Below, in pieces: positions 6,915 through 15,300 of a stretch of DNA of 20,934 bases (positions within the stretch are counted from its first letter, which is position 1; every line of letters begins with the position of its first letter). This DNA is from Alphaproteobacteria bacterium. Lineage in GTDB: Bacteria; Pseudomonadota; Alphaproteobacteria; UBA7887. The position numbers and the translations under genes were made by a program. The notes under the pieces are model-generated. The model was not told where the DNA came from. It saw only the letters and a list, made by a program, of their open reading frames with translations, and made no database searches. The stretch spans positions 1-20,934 of the forward strand of contig JANQOH010000113.1 in NCBI GenBank assembly GCA_028289725.1. The letters run 5' to 3'.

Positions 6915-8534
6915 ATGACCGCGTTCGCGTTCCAGGAAATGTTCCCGATCGGCGAGGACGACACGCCGTACCGCAAAGTCACCGGCGATTATGTCGAGAC
7001 GGCCAAGTTCGACGGCGCGGACATGTTGAAGGTGGATCCGGAAGCGCTCAGCCTTTTGGCGTTCGAGGCATTCAAGGACATTTCGCATCTGTTACGCCCC
7101 GGTCATCTCAAACAGCTGCGCAGCATCATCGACGACCCGGAGGCCTCGGAGAATGACCGCTTCGTCGCGTACGAGCTGTTGAAGAACGCGAACATCTCGG
7201 CTGGCCGCGTGCTGCCAATGTGTCAGGACACTGGCACGGCGATCGTACTTGGAAAGAAAGGCCAGCGGGTGTGGACCGGCGGCGATGATGAAGAGGCATT
7301 GGCCCACGGCATTTACCGCACATTCACCGAGACCAATCTGCGCTACAGCCAGCTCGCGCCGATCGGGATGTTCGAGGAGGTGAACACCAAGACCAACCTC
7401 CCCGGCCAATTCGAACTCCATGCGGTCCCGGGCGACAGCTACAAGTTTTTGTTCATCGCCAAGGGCGGCGGTTCGGCGAACAAAACCTTCTTTTTCCAAC
7501 AGACGCCCGCCGTACTCACCAAGGAGCGGCTGCTCGCCTTTTTCGACGAAACCTTGCGCACCCTCGGCACCGCCGCCTGCCCGCCATACCATTTGGCGGT
7601 GGCCATCGGCGGCACCTCGGCGGAAATGAACTTGAAGGCCGTGAAACTGGCGAGCACGCGCTATCTCGACACCTTACCGACCCAAGGCAGCACCGCCGGC
7701 CACGCAATCCGTGATCCCGAACTCGAGCAAGACATTCTGGAACTGACGCGCAATTTCGGCATCGGCGCGCAATTCGGCGGCAAATATTTCTGCCACGATG
7801 TGCGCGTCATCCGGCTGCCGCGCCACGGCGCCAGCTTGCCGATCGGCATCGGCGTCTCATGCGCGGCTGACCGCCAAGCCTTGGCGAAAATCACGGCCGA
7901 AGGCGTGTTCCTCGAAGCGCTGGAAACCAATCCGGCGCTTTTCATGCCCGAGACCGCGCCCGACCAACTGTCCGACGCCGTCGTGGCGATCGACCTCAAC
8001 CAGCCGATGGACAAAATTCGCCAACGCTTGACCGAACATCCGATCCGCACGCGCGTCAGCGTGTCCGGGCCAATGATCGTTGCGCGCGACGCGGCGCACG
8101 CCAAATTGCGCGCGCGTCTCGAAGCCGGCGAAGACCTGCCGCAATATTTCAAGGATCACTGCATCTATTACGCCGGCCCGGCCAAAACGCCCGATGGCTA
8201 TGCCACCGGCTCGTTCGGCCCGACCACCGCCGGGCGCATGGATTCCTATGTTGATCAATTCCAGGCGCATGGCGGGTCGATGGTGATGCTCGCCAAAGGC
8301 AACCGCTCGGCCGAAGTCACCAAGGCCTGCGAGAAACACGGCGGTTTCTATCTCGGGTCGATCGGCGGCCCCGGCGCGCGGCTTGCGCAAGATTGCATCA
8401 AACATGTCGAGTGCATCGAATATCCCGAGCTCGGCATGGAGGCGATCTGGAAGATCGAGGTGGAGGATTTCCCCGCATTCATCGTGATCGACGACAAAGG
8501 CAACGACTTTTTTGCTCAGATCAACAAGCGGTGA
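6915..8534 (+). CDS. fumA: class I fumarate hydratase (4Fe-4S)
   Basis: Iron-sulfur fumarase of the TCA cycle, interconverting fumarate and malate. The 539-residue chain is full length for the class I single-chain type. Three cysteines, Cys103 (MCQDTGT), Cys222 (TAACPPYH) and Cys316 (GVSCAADR), have the 119- and 94-residue spacing of the cluster ligands of E. coli FumA and Leishmania fumarase. The active-site stretch GGKYFCHDVRVIRLPRHGAS is present, and the C-terminal half has TTAGRMDSYVDQFQ. ATG 6915 has a good site, AAAGGA, 8 nt upstream; the frame is open further upstream but overlaps sspB. It follows sspB closely and is followed 10 bp later by the TfoX-N gene, so the genes probably form one transcript. 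Confidence 0.95.
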   Translation: MTAFAFQEMFPIGEDDTPYRKVTGDYVETAKFDGADMLKVDPEALSLLAFEAFKDISHLLRPGHLKQLRSIIDDPEASENDRFVAYELLKNANISAGRVLPMCQDTGTAIVLGKKGQRVWTGGDDEEALAHGIYRTFTETNLRYSQLAPIGMFEEVNTKTNLPGQFELHAVPGDSYKFLFIAKGGGSANKTFFFQQTPAVLTKERLLAFFDETLRTLGTAACPPYHLAVAIGGTSAEMNLKAVKLASTRYLDTLPTQGSTAGHAIRDPELEQDILELTRNFGIGAQFGGKYFCHDVRVIRLPRHGASLPIGIGVSCAADRQALAKITAEGVFLEALETNPALFMPETAPDQLSDAVVAIDLNQPMDKIRQRLTEHPIRTRVSVSGPMIVARDAAHAKLRARLEAGEDLPQYFKDHCIYYAGPAKTPDGYATGSFGPTTAGRMDSYVDQFQAHGGSMVMLAKGNRSAEVTKACEKHGGFYLGSIGGPGARLAQDCIKHVECIEYPELGMEAIWKIEVEDFPAFIVIDDKGNDFFAQINKR

Positions 8535-8544
8535 TCAAGCTCCG

Positions 8545-8913
8545 ATGGCCAAGGCGCGGCCACAGATCGTCGATTATCTCTGCGATGTGCTGGCGCCGTT
8601 GGGCGCCGTCGAACCGCGTTCGCGGTTTGGCGGATGGGGGCTTTATGTCGACGACGTGATGTTCACGCTCATTCGCGATCAAGAGGCCTATTTTCGCGCC
8701 GACGACAAGACCGCCGGCGACTATGAGGCGCTCGGCCTCACCCGCTACAAGTCGCCGATCAACCGCGGAATCATCATGCCGTATTATCAACTGCCACCGG
8801 ATTTGTTCGACGACCCAGATCTCATGGTTGAGTGGGCGGCGGGCGCGCTCGCGGCGGCGCGACGCGCCAAGGCCGCGAAAACACAGAACAAGCGGAAATC
8901 CGCCGGTCGGTGA
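8545..8913 (+). CDS. TfoX N-terminal-domain protein
   Basis: A 122-residue protein made almost entirely of a TfoX-N (Sxy-like) domain: LCDVLAPLGAVEPRSRFGGWGLYVDDVMFTLI followed by YFRADD and INRGIIMPYYQLPPDLFDD, in segments spread over residues 10-90. A basic tail (KTQNKRKSAGR) follows. E. coli TfoX activates competence genes with CRP, but single-domain TfoX-N proteins are widespread and mostly uncharacterised, so no competence role is claimed. The start ATG 8545 lies 10 bp after the fumarase stop. Its stop TGA overlaps the GTG start of the next gene (GTGA), indicating translational coupling. Confidence 0.8.
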   Translation: MAKARPQIVDYLCDVLAPLGAVEPRSRFGGWGLYVDDVMFTLIRDQEAYFRADDKTAGDYEALGLTRYKSPINRGIIMPYYQLPPDLFDDPDLMVEWAAGALAAARRAKAAKTQNKRKSAGR

Positions 8914-9146
8914 GCCGGGTAAAAAAAATCTCGATTTCGATCCGCGGCCATCGCACGAGCGTTTCGCTTGAGCCGGAGTTTTGGGCCGCGCTCCGCGACC
9001 TATGCGCGCGCGACGGCCGGCCGGTAACCGAAGTGTTGGCGGAAATCGATGACGCACGCGACGGCAATCTTTCGAGCGCCATCCGTTTGTGGGTGCTGGA
9101 GCGATTGCGCGCGGATGCGCATCGGCCGGACACAGCAGATAACTAG
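8910..9146 (+). CDS. ribbon-helix-helix domain protein (RHH_4 type)
   Basis: A 78-residue protein whose core VKKISISIRGHRTSVSLEPEFW (in two strands/helix pieces, residues 4-25) and ALRDLCARDGRPVTEVLAEID...LSSAIRLWVLERL match the RHH_4 family of small alphaproteobacterial ribbon-helix-helix proteins. These are presumed DNA-binding dimers, though family members have no established regulon. GTG 8910 was chosen as start because it overlaps the TfoX-N stop as GTGA and the homology begins there; the frame continues upstream inside the TfoX-N gene without similarity. It ends the sspB-fumarase gene row; no terminator hairpin is evident after it. Confidence 0.85.
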   Translation: MSRVKKISISIRGHRTSVSLEPEFWAALRDLCARDGRPVTEVLAEIDDARDGNLSSAIRLWVLERLRADAHRPDTADN

Positions 9147-9323
9147 GCATCGGCTCATGAACGCGAGTTATTGAACCATCTCGGAGCATGTCCGACTTGC
9201 ACCGGTTCCTGGACACGCCACGTAGCGCCCCGAAGCGTCCGGAACCAGCCATAAGCAGACATTCTGAAACTCCCTGTTGGACGCCGGAATTTGCGTTGAG
9301 TGACCGATCAGGCGGAATCGCAT

Positions 9324-9887
9324 TTATCGCGTATGAGCATCGAGAACTTGGAGCGCCGCCGCCTTTGCGTCTTGCGCGGGATTGTCCGTGTGGCCCAAAT
9401 GCGCCGTTACGATGGCGCCCTCTTTCAAGAGAAGCAGTTGTCGGGCTAGCGTCCCCGGATCCGCCAACGCCGCCCTGTCGGCCAGTTGCGTGATGTGCGC
9501 CTCCAACATGCTCTTGTGGTCGGCCGACTGTCTATGAATCGGATGGTCGGACTCCTGATATTCCGATGACGCCTTGATGAACATGCACCCTTTGTAGCCC
9601 GGTTCAGCAAACCATTCCTCGAGCGCGTCAAACATGGCGATCAGTTGTTCGCGCGGGGTATCGGCCAACTCTTCCATTCGACGATAAAGCCAGTTTCTAA
9701 AGTTCTCGTCTCTTAGACGGAGCACCGCGACGATGAGATCCTCCTTCGTGCGAAAATGCTTGTACATCGACGTCTTGGACACACCGGTTTCGGCGGCGAC
9801 CAAGTCCATCCCGGTGGCGTGGAATCCATTTCGATAAAAGGTTTCGAGCGCCTTTCGGACAAGCTCGTCTCGCTTTGTTTGTCGCAA
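9324..9887 (-). CDS. TetR/AcrR family transcriptional repressor
   Basis: A 187-residue TetR-type regulator. The N-terminal helix-turn-helix spans residues 8-50 (KALETFYRNGFHATGMDLVA, then the recognition helix VSKTSMYKHFRTKEDL). The rest is an all-alpha ligand-binding domain with ALEEWFAEPGYKGCMFIKASSEY, as in the AcrR/YcdC-like group that responds to small organic compounds or electrophiles. The start is TTG 9887, preceded by a strong GAGGGAG (9895-9901). It is transcribed away from the exported hydrolase gene, with about 710 bp between them. Copies of one operator-like sequence sit at both promoters, so it probably represses itself and the divergent genes (inference). The inducer is unknown. 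Confidence 0.92.
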   Translation of the reverse strand: MRQTKRDELVRKALETFYRNGFHATGMDLVAAETGVSKTSMYKHFRTKEDLIVAVLRLRDENFRNWLYRRMEELADTPREQLIAMFDALEEWFAEPGYKGCMFIKASSEYQESDHPIHRQSADHKSMLEAHITQLADRAALADPGTLARQLLLLKEGAIVTAHLGHTDNPAQDAKAAALQVLDAHTR

Positions 9888-10028
9888 TGACTTGCTCCCT
9901 CAATTAGCCGGTGTCCGCGGATTAAGCTCTTACGTTCGAACCCCGAGAACAGACCGAGACTGCCATCATGGACACCGCCGCGGTGACGGCCTCCCGGTAC
10001 GCTTTCCGGCGTGCAGCCACCTAAATAA

Positions 10029-10069
10029 TTAACCGATCTGTTCATATAGAATTCCTGGTGGATCTTCAA
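10029..10069 (-). promoter_or_regulatory. tetR promoter with overlapping operator copy A
   Basis: On the minus strand TTGAAG (10064-10069) and TATGAA (10041-10046) are 17 bp apart. The operator-like TGAACAGATCGGTTAA (plus-strand 10029-10044) overlaps the -10 box and runs into the transcription start, a standard place for a repressor site. The implied leader before the TTG start is about 145 nt. Confidence 0.6.
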
Positions 10070-10126
10070 GAACTGCTGAAAAACGATGTTTCTCGGCGCA
10101 CATCAGAGGAATTTCCGAGCAGCTTG

Positions 10127-10145
10127 CAAATTTCTAGAAAATTTG
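10127..10145. promoter_or_regulatory. 19-bp palindrome between the divergent promoters
   Basis: CAAATTT-CTAGA-AAATTTG is a perfect 7-bp inverted repeat around a 5-bp centre. It ends 2 bp before the TTGACA of the exported-hydrolase promoter and differs in sequence from the TetR-type sites, so it could bind a second regulator. It is AT-rich and a structural role cannot be excluded. Confidence 0.4.
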
Positions 10146-10147
10146 TG

Positions 10148-10194
10148 TTGACATAATGAACTGATCGGTACACCTTGATCGTTAACAGATCGGT
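10148..10194 (+). promoter_or_regulatory. promoter of the exported hydrolase operon with operator copies B and C
   Basis: A perfect -35 box TTGACA lies at 10148-10153; no good -10 box is seen at 16-18 bp. The operator core AACTGATCGGT (copy B, 10159-10169) lies in the spacer and AACAGATCGGT (copy C, 10184-10194, within TTAACAGATCGGTTAA) starts 25 bp later. Copy C matches copy A in opposite orientation over 14 bases. Binding of the neighbouring TetR protein here would block RNA polymerase. Confidence 0.6.
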
Positions 10195-10231
10195 TAACCC
10201 CGACCGCGGCAACAGCGAGGAGACGTTTCCG

Positions 10232-10351
10232 ATGATCTCGCCCCCAGTTCCTCCGTTCGACGAGGCGATCGCCCGATCGACGAAACGGAACGCTTGTTCC
10301 GCTGGGAAAGCGGTTCGCGTCCCGAAAATGACACCGGTTTGTTGGAGTTGA
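10232..10351 (+). CDS. possible 39-residue leader ORF
   Basis: The frame starts MISPPVPPFDEAIARSTKRN and ends before the next tiny ORF. It has a strong ribosome-binding site, GAGGAGA (10217-10223), 8 nt before the ATG, and is the first frame downstream of the operator-controlled promoter. A second ORF, MTASILKTRSFAPP (10356-10400), follows with GGAG 8 nt upstream. The opening MISPPVPPF resembles the start of small NTF2-like proteins, so this may be the broken head of a lost gene; that is a weak impression. Confidence 0.35.
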   Translation: MISPPVPPFDEAIARSTKRNACSAGKAVRVPKMTPVCWS

Positions 10352-10400
10352 AGCTATGACGGCATCGATACTCAAAACCCGGTCGTTCGCGCCCCCGTAG

Positions 10401-10597
10401 TCGGGCGCCGGACGACTTGGCGCTGTCGCCTGCCTGCGCGGCGCCGTTCCTCAAGAAAAGCGTATGCGATCCATTGACCCCCGCGGCGTGACAAGGCCGC
10501 GAACAGAGAAGGTTTGTCTTACACCCAAGCGGATCGCTTCGCCGAAACCACGGCACACGTGCCTCGTGCCGAAACTGCTCAAAGAAAGGAAAGCACC
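10401..10597 (+). other. untranslated leader of the exported hydrolase gene
   Basis: This is noncoding as far as I can tell. A frame across it ends exactly at the ATGA of the hydrolase start, but its composition shows no family and it has no good ribosome-binding site. No clear attenuator hairpin with a T-run was found. Confidence 0.4.
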
Positions 10598-11464
10598 ATG
10601 ACGACCAAACGCGATCACGACTTCAATAGCACACACGACTTCGTCGACCCGTCTCGCCGCCGCGTGCTGACGGGCGTCGCGGGCGCGGCCGTGGCCGGCG
10701 TCGCCGCGGCCGGTACGGCTGCAATCGGGGGCGGGGAGGTACGTGCCGCCACCGACGAAGCCCGGGCAACCTATGCCGATCCGGCCGAGCCCGGCCTGCC
10801 CAAGGTCGACATGGAGATCGTGCCGGGACGCACCGCCCTCGTCGTTGTCGATCCGCAGGTCGATTTCCTCGACGAGACCGGTGTCGCCTGGGGGGCGGTC
10901 GGCGAAAGCGTGAGTGAGCAAGGCGTCGTCGACAATCTTGAGCGGCTGTTCATCGCCGCAAAGGCGTCGAACATGCCAGTCGTTATCTCGCCTCACTACT
11001 ACTATCCCCAAGACCACAAGTGGCAGTTCGAGGGAACACTCGAGCGCGTGATGCACGGGATCGGCATGTTCGACCGCAAAGGGCCGTTGGACTTGACCGG
11101 CTTCGACGGCTCGGGCGCGGATTGGATGCCGCAATACAAGAAGTATATCGACGACGGCGAAACCATCGTCTGCTCGCCCCATAAGGTCTATGGCCCGGAG
11201 CAGAACGACCTCGTCCTTCAGCTTCGAAAAGTCGGTATCGACAAAGTCATCCTCGCCGGCATGTCGGCCAATCTTTGCGTCGAGAGCCATATGCGCGAGC
11301 TGTTGGAAACCGGCTTCGAGGTCGCCGTGGTTCGCGATGCGACCGCCGGTGCAAAGGTGCCCGAGGGCGACGGTTATCTCGCCGCGCTCATCAACTTCCG
11401 CATGATTGCCAATGCCGTCTGGTGGACCGACGAGGCCGTCCGGCGGATCTCACAAATCGCCTGA
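10598..11464 (+). CDS. Tat-exported isochorismatase-family cysteine hydrolase
   Basis: A 288-residue protein with a twin-arginine signal: SRRRVLTG at residues 19-26, then an Ala-rich hydrophobic stretch ending in VRAA (48-51). The mature part is an isochorismatase/nicotinamidase-type hydrolase: Asp85 in LVVVDPQVDFLD, Lys196 in CSPHKVYG and Cys227 in GMSANLCVESH form the expected Asp-Lys-Cys triad, with the cis-peptide region just before the cysteine. The family hydrolyses amides or vinyl ethers; the substrate here is unknown. ATG 10598 has a good site, GAAAGGA. Export to the periplasm is unusual for this mostly cytoplasmic family. It is followed 43 bp later by a secreted YHS-like protein and lies downstream of TetR-type operator copies. 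Confidence 0.88.
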   Translation: MTTKRDHDFNSTHDFVDPSRRRVLTGVAGAAVAGVAAAGTAAIGGGEVRAATDEARATYADPAEPGLPKVDMEIVPGRTALVVVDPQVDFLDETGVAWGAVGESVSEQGVVDNLERLFIAAKASNMPVVISPHYYYPQDHKWQFEGTLERVMHGIGMFDRKGPLDLTGFDGSGADWMPQYKKYIDDGETIVCSPHKVYGPEQNDLVLQLRKVGIDKVILAGMSANLCVESHMRELLETGFEVAVVRDATAGAKVPEGDGYLAALINFRMIANAVWWTDEAVRRISQIA

Positions 11465-11507
11465 TGCGCCCAACCTCTGTCAACGCTCAAACTGAAAGGA
11501 ACTCAAA

Positions 11508-11993
11508 ATGTGTACGAAAACTTTCCTCAGCGCGCTCGTCTTCGTCTCGGCGATCGCCGTGGCCTCCGGTGCCAACGCCGTCGATGAATACAACGTCTCG
11601 AAGGGCATTACGGCGGCGGGCGTAACGCTTGGTCTGCACGGTGTGGATGCCGTCGCGCTCACCAGTCTCGGTGCGGTCGCGGAAGGCAGTGCGGCTTATA
11701 CCGTTGTGCACGATGACAACGCCTACTACTTCGCGTCACAGGACTCCGCCGATCGATTCTCGGCCGATCCCGAGCGGTACTTGCCGCAGTATGGCGGGTT
11801 CTGTGCCTTCGCTGTTGCGCTCGGCAAGAAGTTCGATGGCGATCCGATGTTTGCGGATATTGTGGACGGCAAGCTGTATCTGTTCGTCAATGACGCGATC
11901 TACCGGAAGTACCTCGCGAACAAGGCGGAAACGCTTGCGAAAGCGGAAGAGACTTGGCCGAAGATCAAGCACACGGCCGTGGACGAACTGTAG
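11508..11993 (+). CDS. secreted YHS-domain-like protein
   Basis: A 161-residue protein with a Sec signal peptide (residues 1-24, hydrophobic core FLSALVFVSAIAVASG, cleavage after ANA). The mature part matches periplasmic YHS-like proteins: GVDAVALTSLG, YYFASQDSADRFSADPERYLPQYGGFCAFAV (in two pieces, residues 73-103) and DIVDGKLYLFVND (118-130), ending in an amphipathic helix with KAEETWPKIK. YHS-type domains are thought to bind metal; Cys99 is the single cysteine of the mature chain. ATG 11508 has GAAAGGA 9 nt upstream. It is co-transcribed with the exported isochorismatase-family hydrolase and followed by a terminator. Its function is unknown. Confidence 0.82.
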   Translation: MCTKTFLSALVFVSAIAVASGANAVDEYNVSKGITAAGVTLGLHGVDAVALTSLGAVAEGSAAYTVVHDDNAYYFASQDSADRFSADPERYLPQYGGFCAFAVALGKKFDGDPMFADIVDGKLYLFVNDAIYRKYLANKAETLAKAEETWPKIKHTAVDEL

Positions 11994-11999
11994 TTGTCC

Positions 12000-12042
12000 G
12001 GCGCGGTCGGGACCCTGTCCTCTCGACCGCGCCATTTCTTTT
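12000..12042 (+). terminator. intrinsic terminator after the YHS gene
   Basis: GGCGCGGTCG (12000-12009) pairs perfectly with CGACCGCGCC (12024-12033), extended by a G-A/T-C pair inside, and is followed by TTTCTTTT (12035-12042). It begins 7 bp after the stop codon. The opposite strand has no T-run, so it acts in the plus direction. Confidence 0.88.
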
Positions 12043-12321
12043 CCGCATTCTTAGCCGGCTACAATATACCAATCTATGATTACGCGCCGCTACAGCGGCA
12101 CAGATGCTATTTGAGTGGCCCCATCAATTCACATTCATGAATATTGGAGTCCGGCCGACACAACGCGGCGAGCGCCCCGCTGGGGTTGCCGAAGGCAACG
12201 AATGTCCACCTTGGGTCAATCATCCCCGTTTTGAAGGCGTTCGGCATCCTTCCAAAATCAACGCTAAGCCGGACATTCTTAAGCTCGGTCTACCACCGGA
12301 TCACGTTTGCAAGTACATGTC
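12043..12321. other. noncoding gap between the YHS terminator and the AsmA gene
   Basis: About 280 bp with no convincing gene. A 73-codon frame (12104-12325, starting MLFEWPHQFTFMNIG) lacks a ribosome-binding site and a recognisable family. No terminator for the AsmA gene was seen here. Confidence 0.4.
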
Positions 12322-15300
12322 CTAGTTGCCCAACAAATCGTCCAGTAGTGAGTCAAAAGCGTCCGGCTCATCGGCCGCCGGCTCCGGTTCGGTTTCAGGG
12401 GTCGTGTCCGGCACGGGCTCGGGATCCGGCTCTGGCTCTGGCTCTGGCTCAGGTTCCGGCTCTGGCTCGGGTTCTGGCTCCGGCTCAGGCGCGGCGTCCG
12501 GCTGGAGCTCGGGGGCCGGCTCGGGCAGAGGGTCGGCGGCGGCGTCCGGGACCGGGTCGTCCGACGCCTCAGGCTCCGGTCCATTGGCCGTGGTCGGTTC
12601 GGCGGGCTCCGGAGACGGCTCGGGCGCCGGTAGGGGGGCGTCGGGAATCCGCGGTTGATCGGCCGCGAGGGCTTCGATATCGGCGCTGCCCGGCGGAGCG
12701 TCGCTGACGGTATCGGGCGCGGCGGCGGATTCCGGTTCGGCCTGCGGTTCAACGACGCCCAAACCGCGCTTGACCAAATACTGTTCAAGCTCCGCGATCT
12801 CCAAGTCGCGCACCACGTCGTCAGGCGGCCCGCTTAGACGCACGCCGATCGACGGCGCGTCGGGATGGTCGCGCAGATCGACCGACGCGCTCGCATCGAC
12901 CTGCCAACTCGCGAGATCAAGTGTACCGACCAGATCAATCGTTCCGCCATCCACGACCACGCGGGTATCGGTCGTCGAAATCTCGCCGCCTGAAATCGCG
13001 AAATTGCCGCTCAGATCGGTGTAGCGCGTCTGGCCGCTGTCGAAGCTCGCAATCGTATTGTCGCGAAACGCCTCGACGCTGTCGAAAGCTTCCAGGCGAT
13101 CAGAGAGGTCACGCAGCGCCATGCCACGCATCTGTCCGCCGCTCGCATCACCAAACGCACCGCGCCCTTGCAGGCCAAGAATCATTTGCCGCTCGGTCCC
13201 GCCTTGGGTGCTGAAGCGGCCTTCGAAAGAAATCAATCCGCTGAGTGCGTCGCTGCCGGCCAAGCGATCCAAAGCTTGATTAACGTCGGCGCCGTCGACC
13301 TCGACCGAAAGTCGCGCGCGCGGCACGGTGGCGGCAGTCATCTGGCCGGACACCGAAGCGTCACCGTCGAACAGTCGCCCGGTCAAGCTCTTGATCTCCA
13401 GCGTACCGTTTTCGAGTCCGAGGGCCAGTTCAGCGCCTTCGAACGGATATCCGGCGATGGCCAACGACTCGGCCGACATTTTGACCGCCGCATCGAAAGC
13501 ACGCAGCACCGAAAGATCCAACGTCTGCCGCGACCAGCGTGGTGCGGACGCCGCATCGTCCGCGTCCCCTTCCGCCGTGCCGGCGGCGAAAAACTGGCCG
13601 ATATCGAGGGCGCCGGTCGTCAGATCCGCGGTGAGCGACGGGCGCACGCCGGCGAGGTCCAGATTGATATCGCCGGTGACGGAAAGGGCCCCGATTTCGG
13701 CTTCCAGATCAGGGATCGCGAGGTTGGTCTCATCGCCTCGGAATTCGCCGGCCACTTTCAGAGGTCCATTCATCGGCGCTTCGGCATTCGCGAGACCGAT
13801 AACGTCGAACACGGCCTGGGCGTCGGGATGGTCGATCGCGGATACGAGGGCATAGCGCGCGTTCCCCGGCAGCCCTTCGATCCGGCCTTGGGTGGCGAGC
13901 GTACCGCCGCCGAGCGCGATCTGTGCGTCGAGATCGAAACCTGCCATGTCGCCGGTGACGGCGGCTTGCGCCGAGACCGCCTCGGTCAGTTGCGCGGGCG
14001 CGTCGGCAGCGTCATAGCCGAGCAGCAGATTGAGCAAGTGCGCCAAATTCGGGTGCGAGGCCGTGCCTGACAGATCGAGCCCGGGCGCATCGCTCACCAC
14101 GTCCGCAATCTGACCGGTCACACCAACTTGAACGTCGCCGACGGTCGCTTCGGCCTCAATCGCGAGCGTTTCGAAGTCGCCGTCCAGCGCCGCGGTCAGC
14201 GCAATCGGTGCGGACAAAGCCGCCGTCGCCCGATCGCGATCAATCAAATCCAACCGATCGAGCAATAGGGCCAAGTCGGGATTCGATAGCGTGGCATCCA
14301 AATCGATCGCTGGCGCGGTATCGAGGCTGTTGAGCGATCCCTTGACCGACAGATCGGCTTCGAGGATGCGCGCCGTCCCGTCCAGTGCAATGGCGTCCGC
14401 GCCGCCTTCGATCTTTGTGTCGAAGGCAACCGCGCCGGTCAGCGCCGGCGGCAAGGCACGTAATTGCGGCACGACGCGCTCCAAGGCCGACAGATTTCCG
14501 GTCGAGAACTTCACGGACCCATCAAATGATGGCACGTCCTGCAGGCCGGAAATCCGGCCGGCGGCTTCCGCGGTGGCGCCCGCCATGTCTGCGAACCGCG
14601 CGTCACGCAAGGTGAGATCGCCGGCTTGCAGCAAGCCGTCCAGCTTGAGCTGGCGGATCGGCGTGCCGCCATAGGTCAAGGCATCGGCTTGCAGCACAAA
14701 GTCCGCATCAAATTGGGTCAAAAACGCCGCGAGAGCCCGCCACAGATCCGCATCGTCGCTCGGGGCGCTGTCGTCGTCCGGCACCGCGCCCGGCAATACG
14801 ATGCCGCGGTCCGCGCCGCGCGCGTAGGCATCCAGATTAAAGCGATCGACGCGAAGATTGACGCCGAAGGCCGGACGCGCGCGCAACGCGTAGGCGACGC
14901 CGCCGATCAAACGCGAGGTGTCCAGACTCACATCGATATTGGTGATCTGGCCCGACGACCGATTGCCATTGATCGCCGCCGACAAACTGAATTTGCGAAA
15001 GCGATCGGCCGGCACATGGGCGATATCAAATTCAAGCCAGTTCAGAAGCGCGCGAAGATTGTCCGACGCGGCTTCAATCTGCCCGGCAAAGCGTGGGCCC
15101 GTTTCGTCAAACCCAATAGTACCGAACGCGCTGATGTCCGACGCGGACGGCAGTTGCGCTGACAAACGCTGCACATTCAACGCGCCGCCGACGATGTCGA
15201 AATTGGCGATGGCCTGCCGCACGATTTGGTCGCCATACAGAATTGCGTCGACGGTCAAATCGATGTCACCGGTCATATCGGGCGGAATCGCGAACGGTGC

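Noticed and set aside
12104..12325. 73-codon plus-strand frame between the YHS terminator and AsmA
   Set aside because: It has no ribosome-binding site, promoter or recognisable motif, and runs into the 3' end of the AsmA gene.
12419..12490. CRISPR-like or satellite array
   Set aside because: The units are 6 bp with no spacers and lie in frame inside a coding region.
12326..12658. Gly/Ser repeat protein on the plus strand
   Set aside because: The Gly-Ser repeats are the antisense reading of the Glu-Pro tail; the minus frame continues the AsmA protein without interruption.
13168..14070. 300-codon plus-strand frame within the AsmA region
   Set aside because: It has shadow composition; the AsmA frame is intact over 1354 codons on the other strand.
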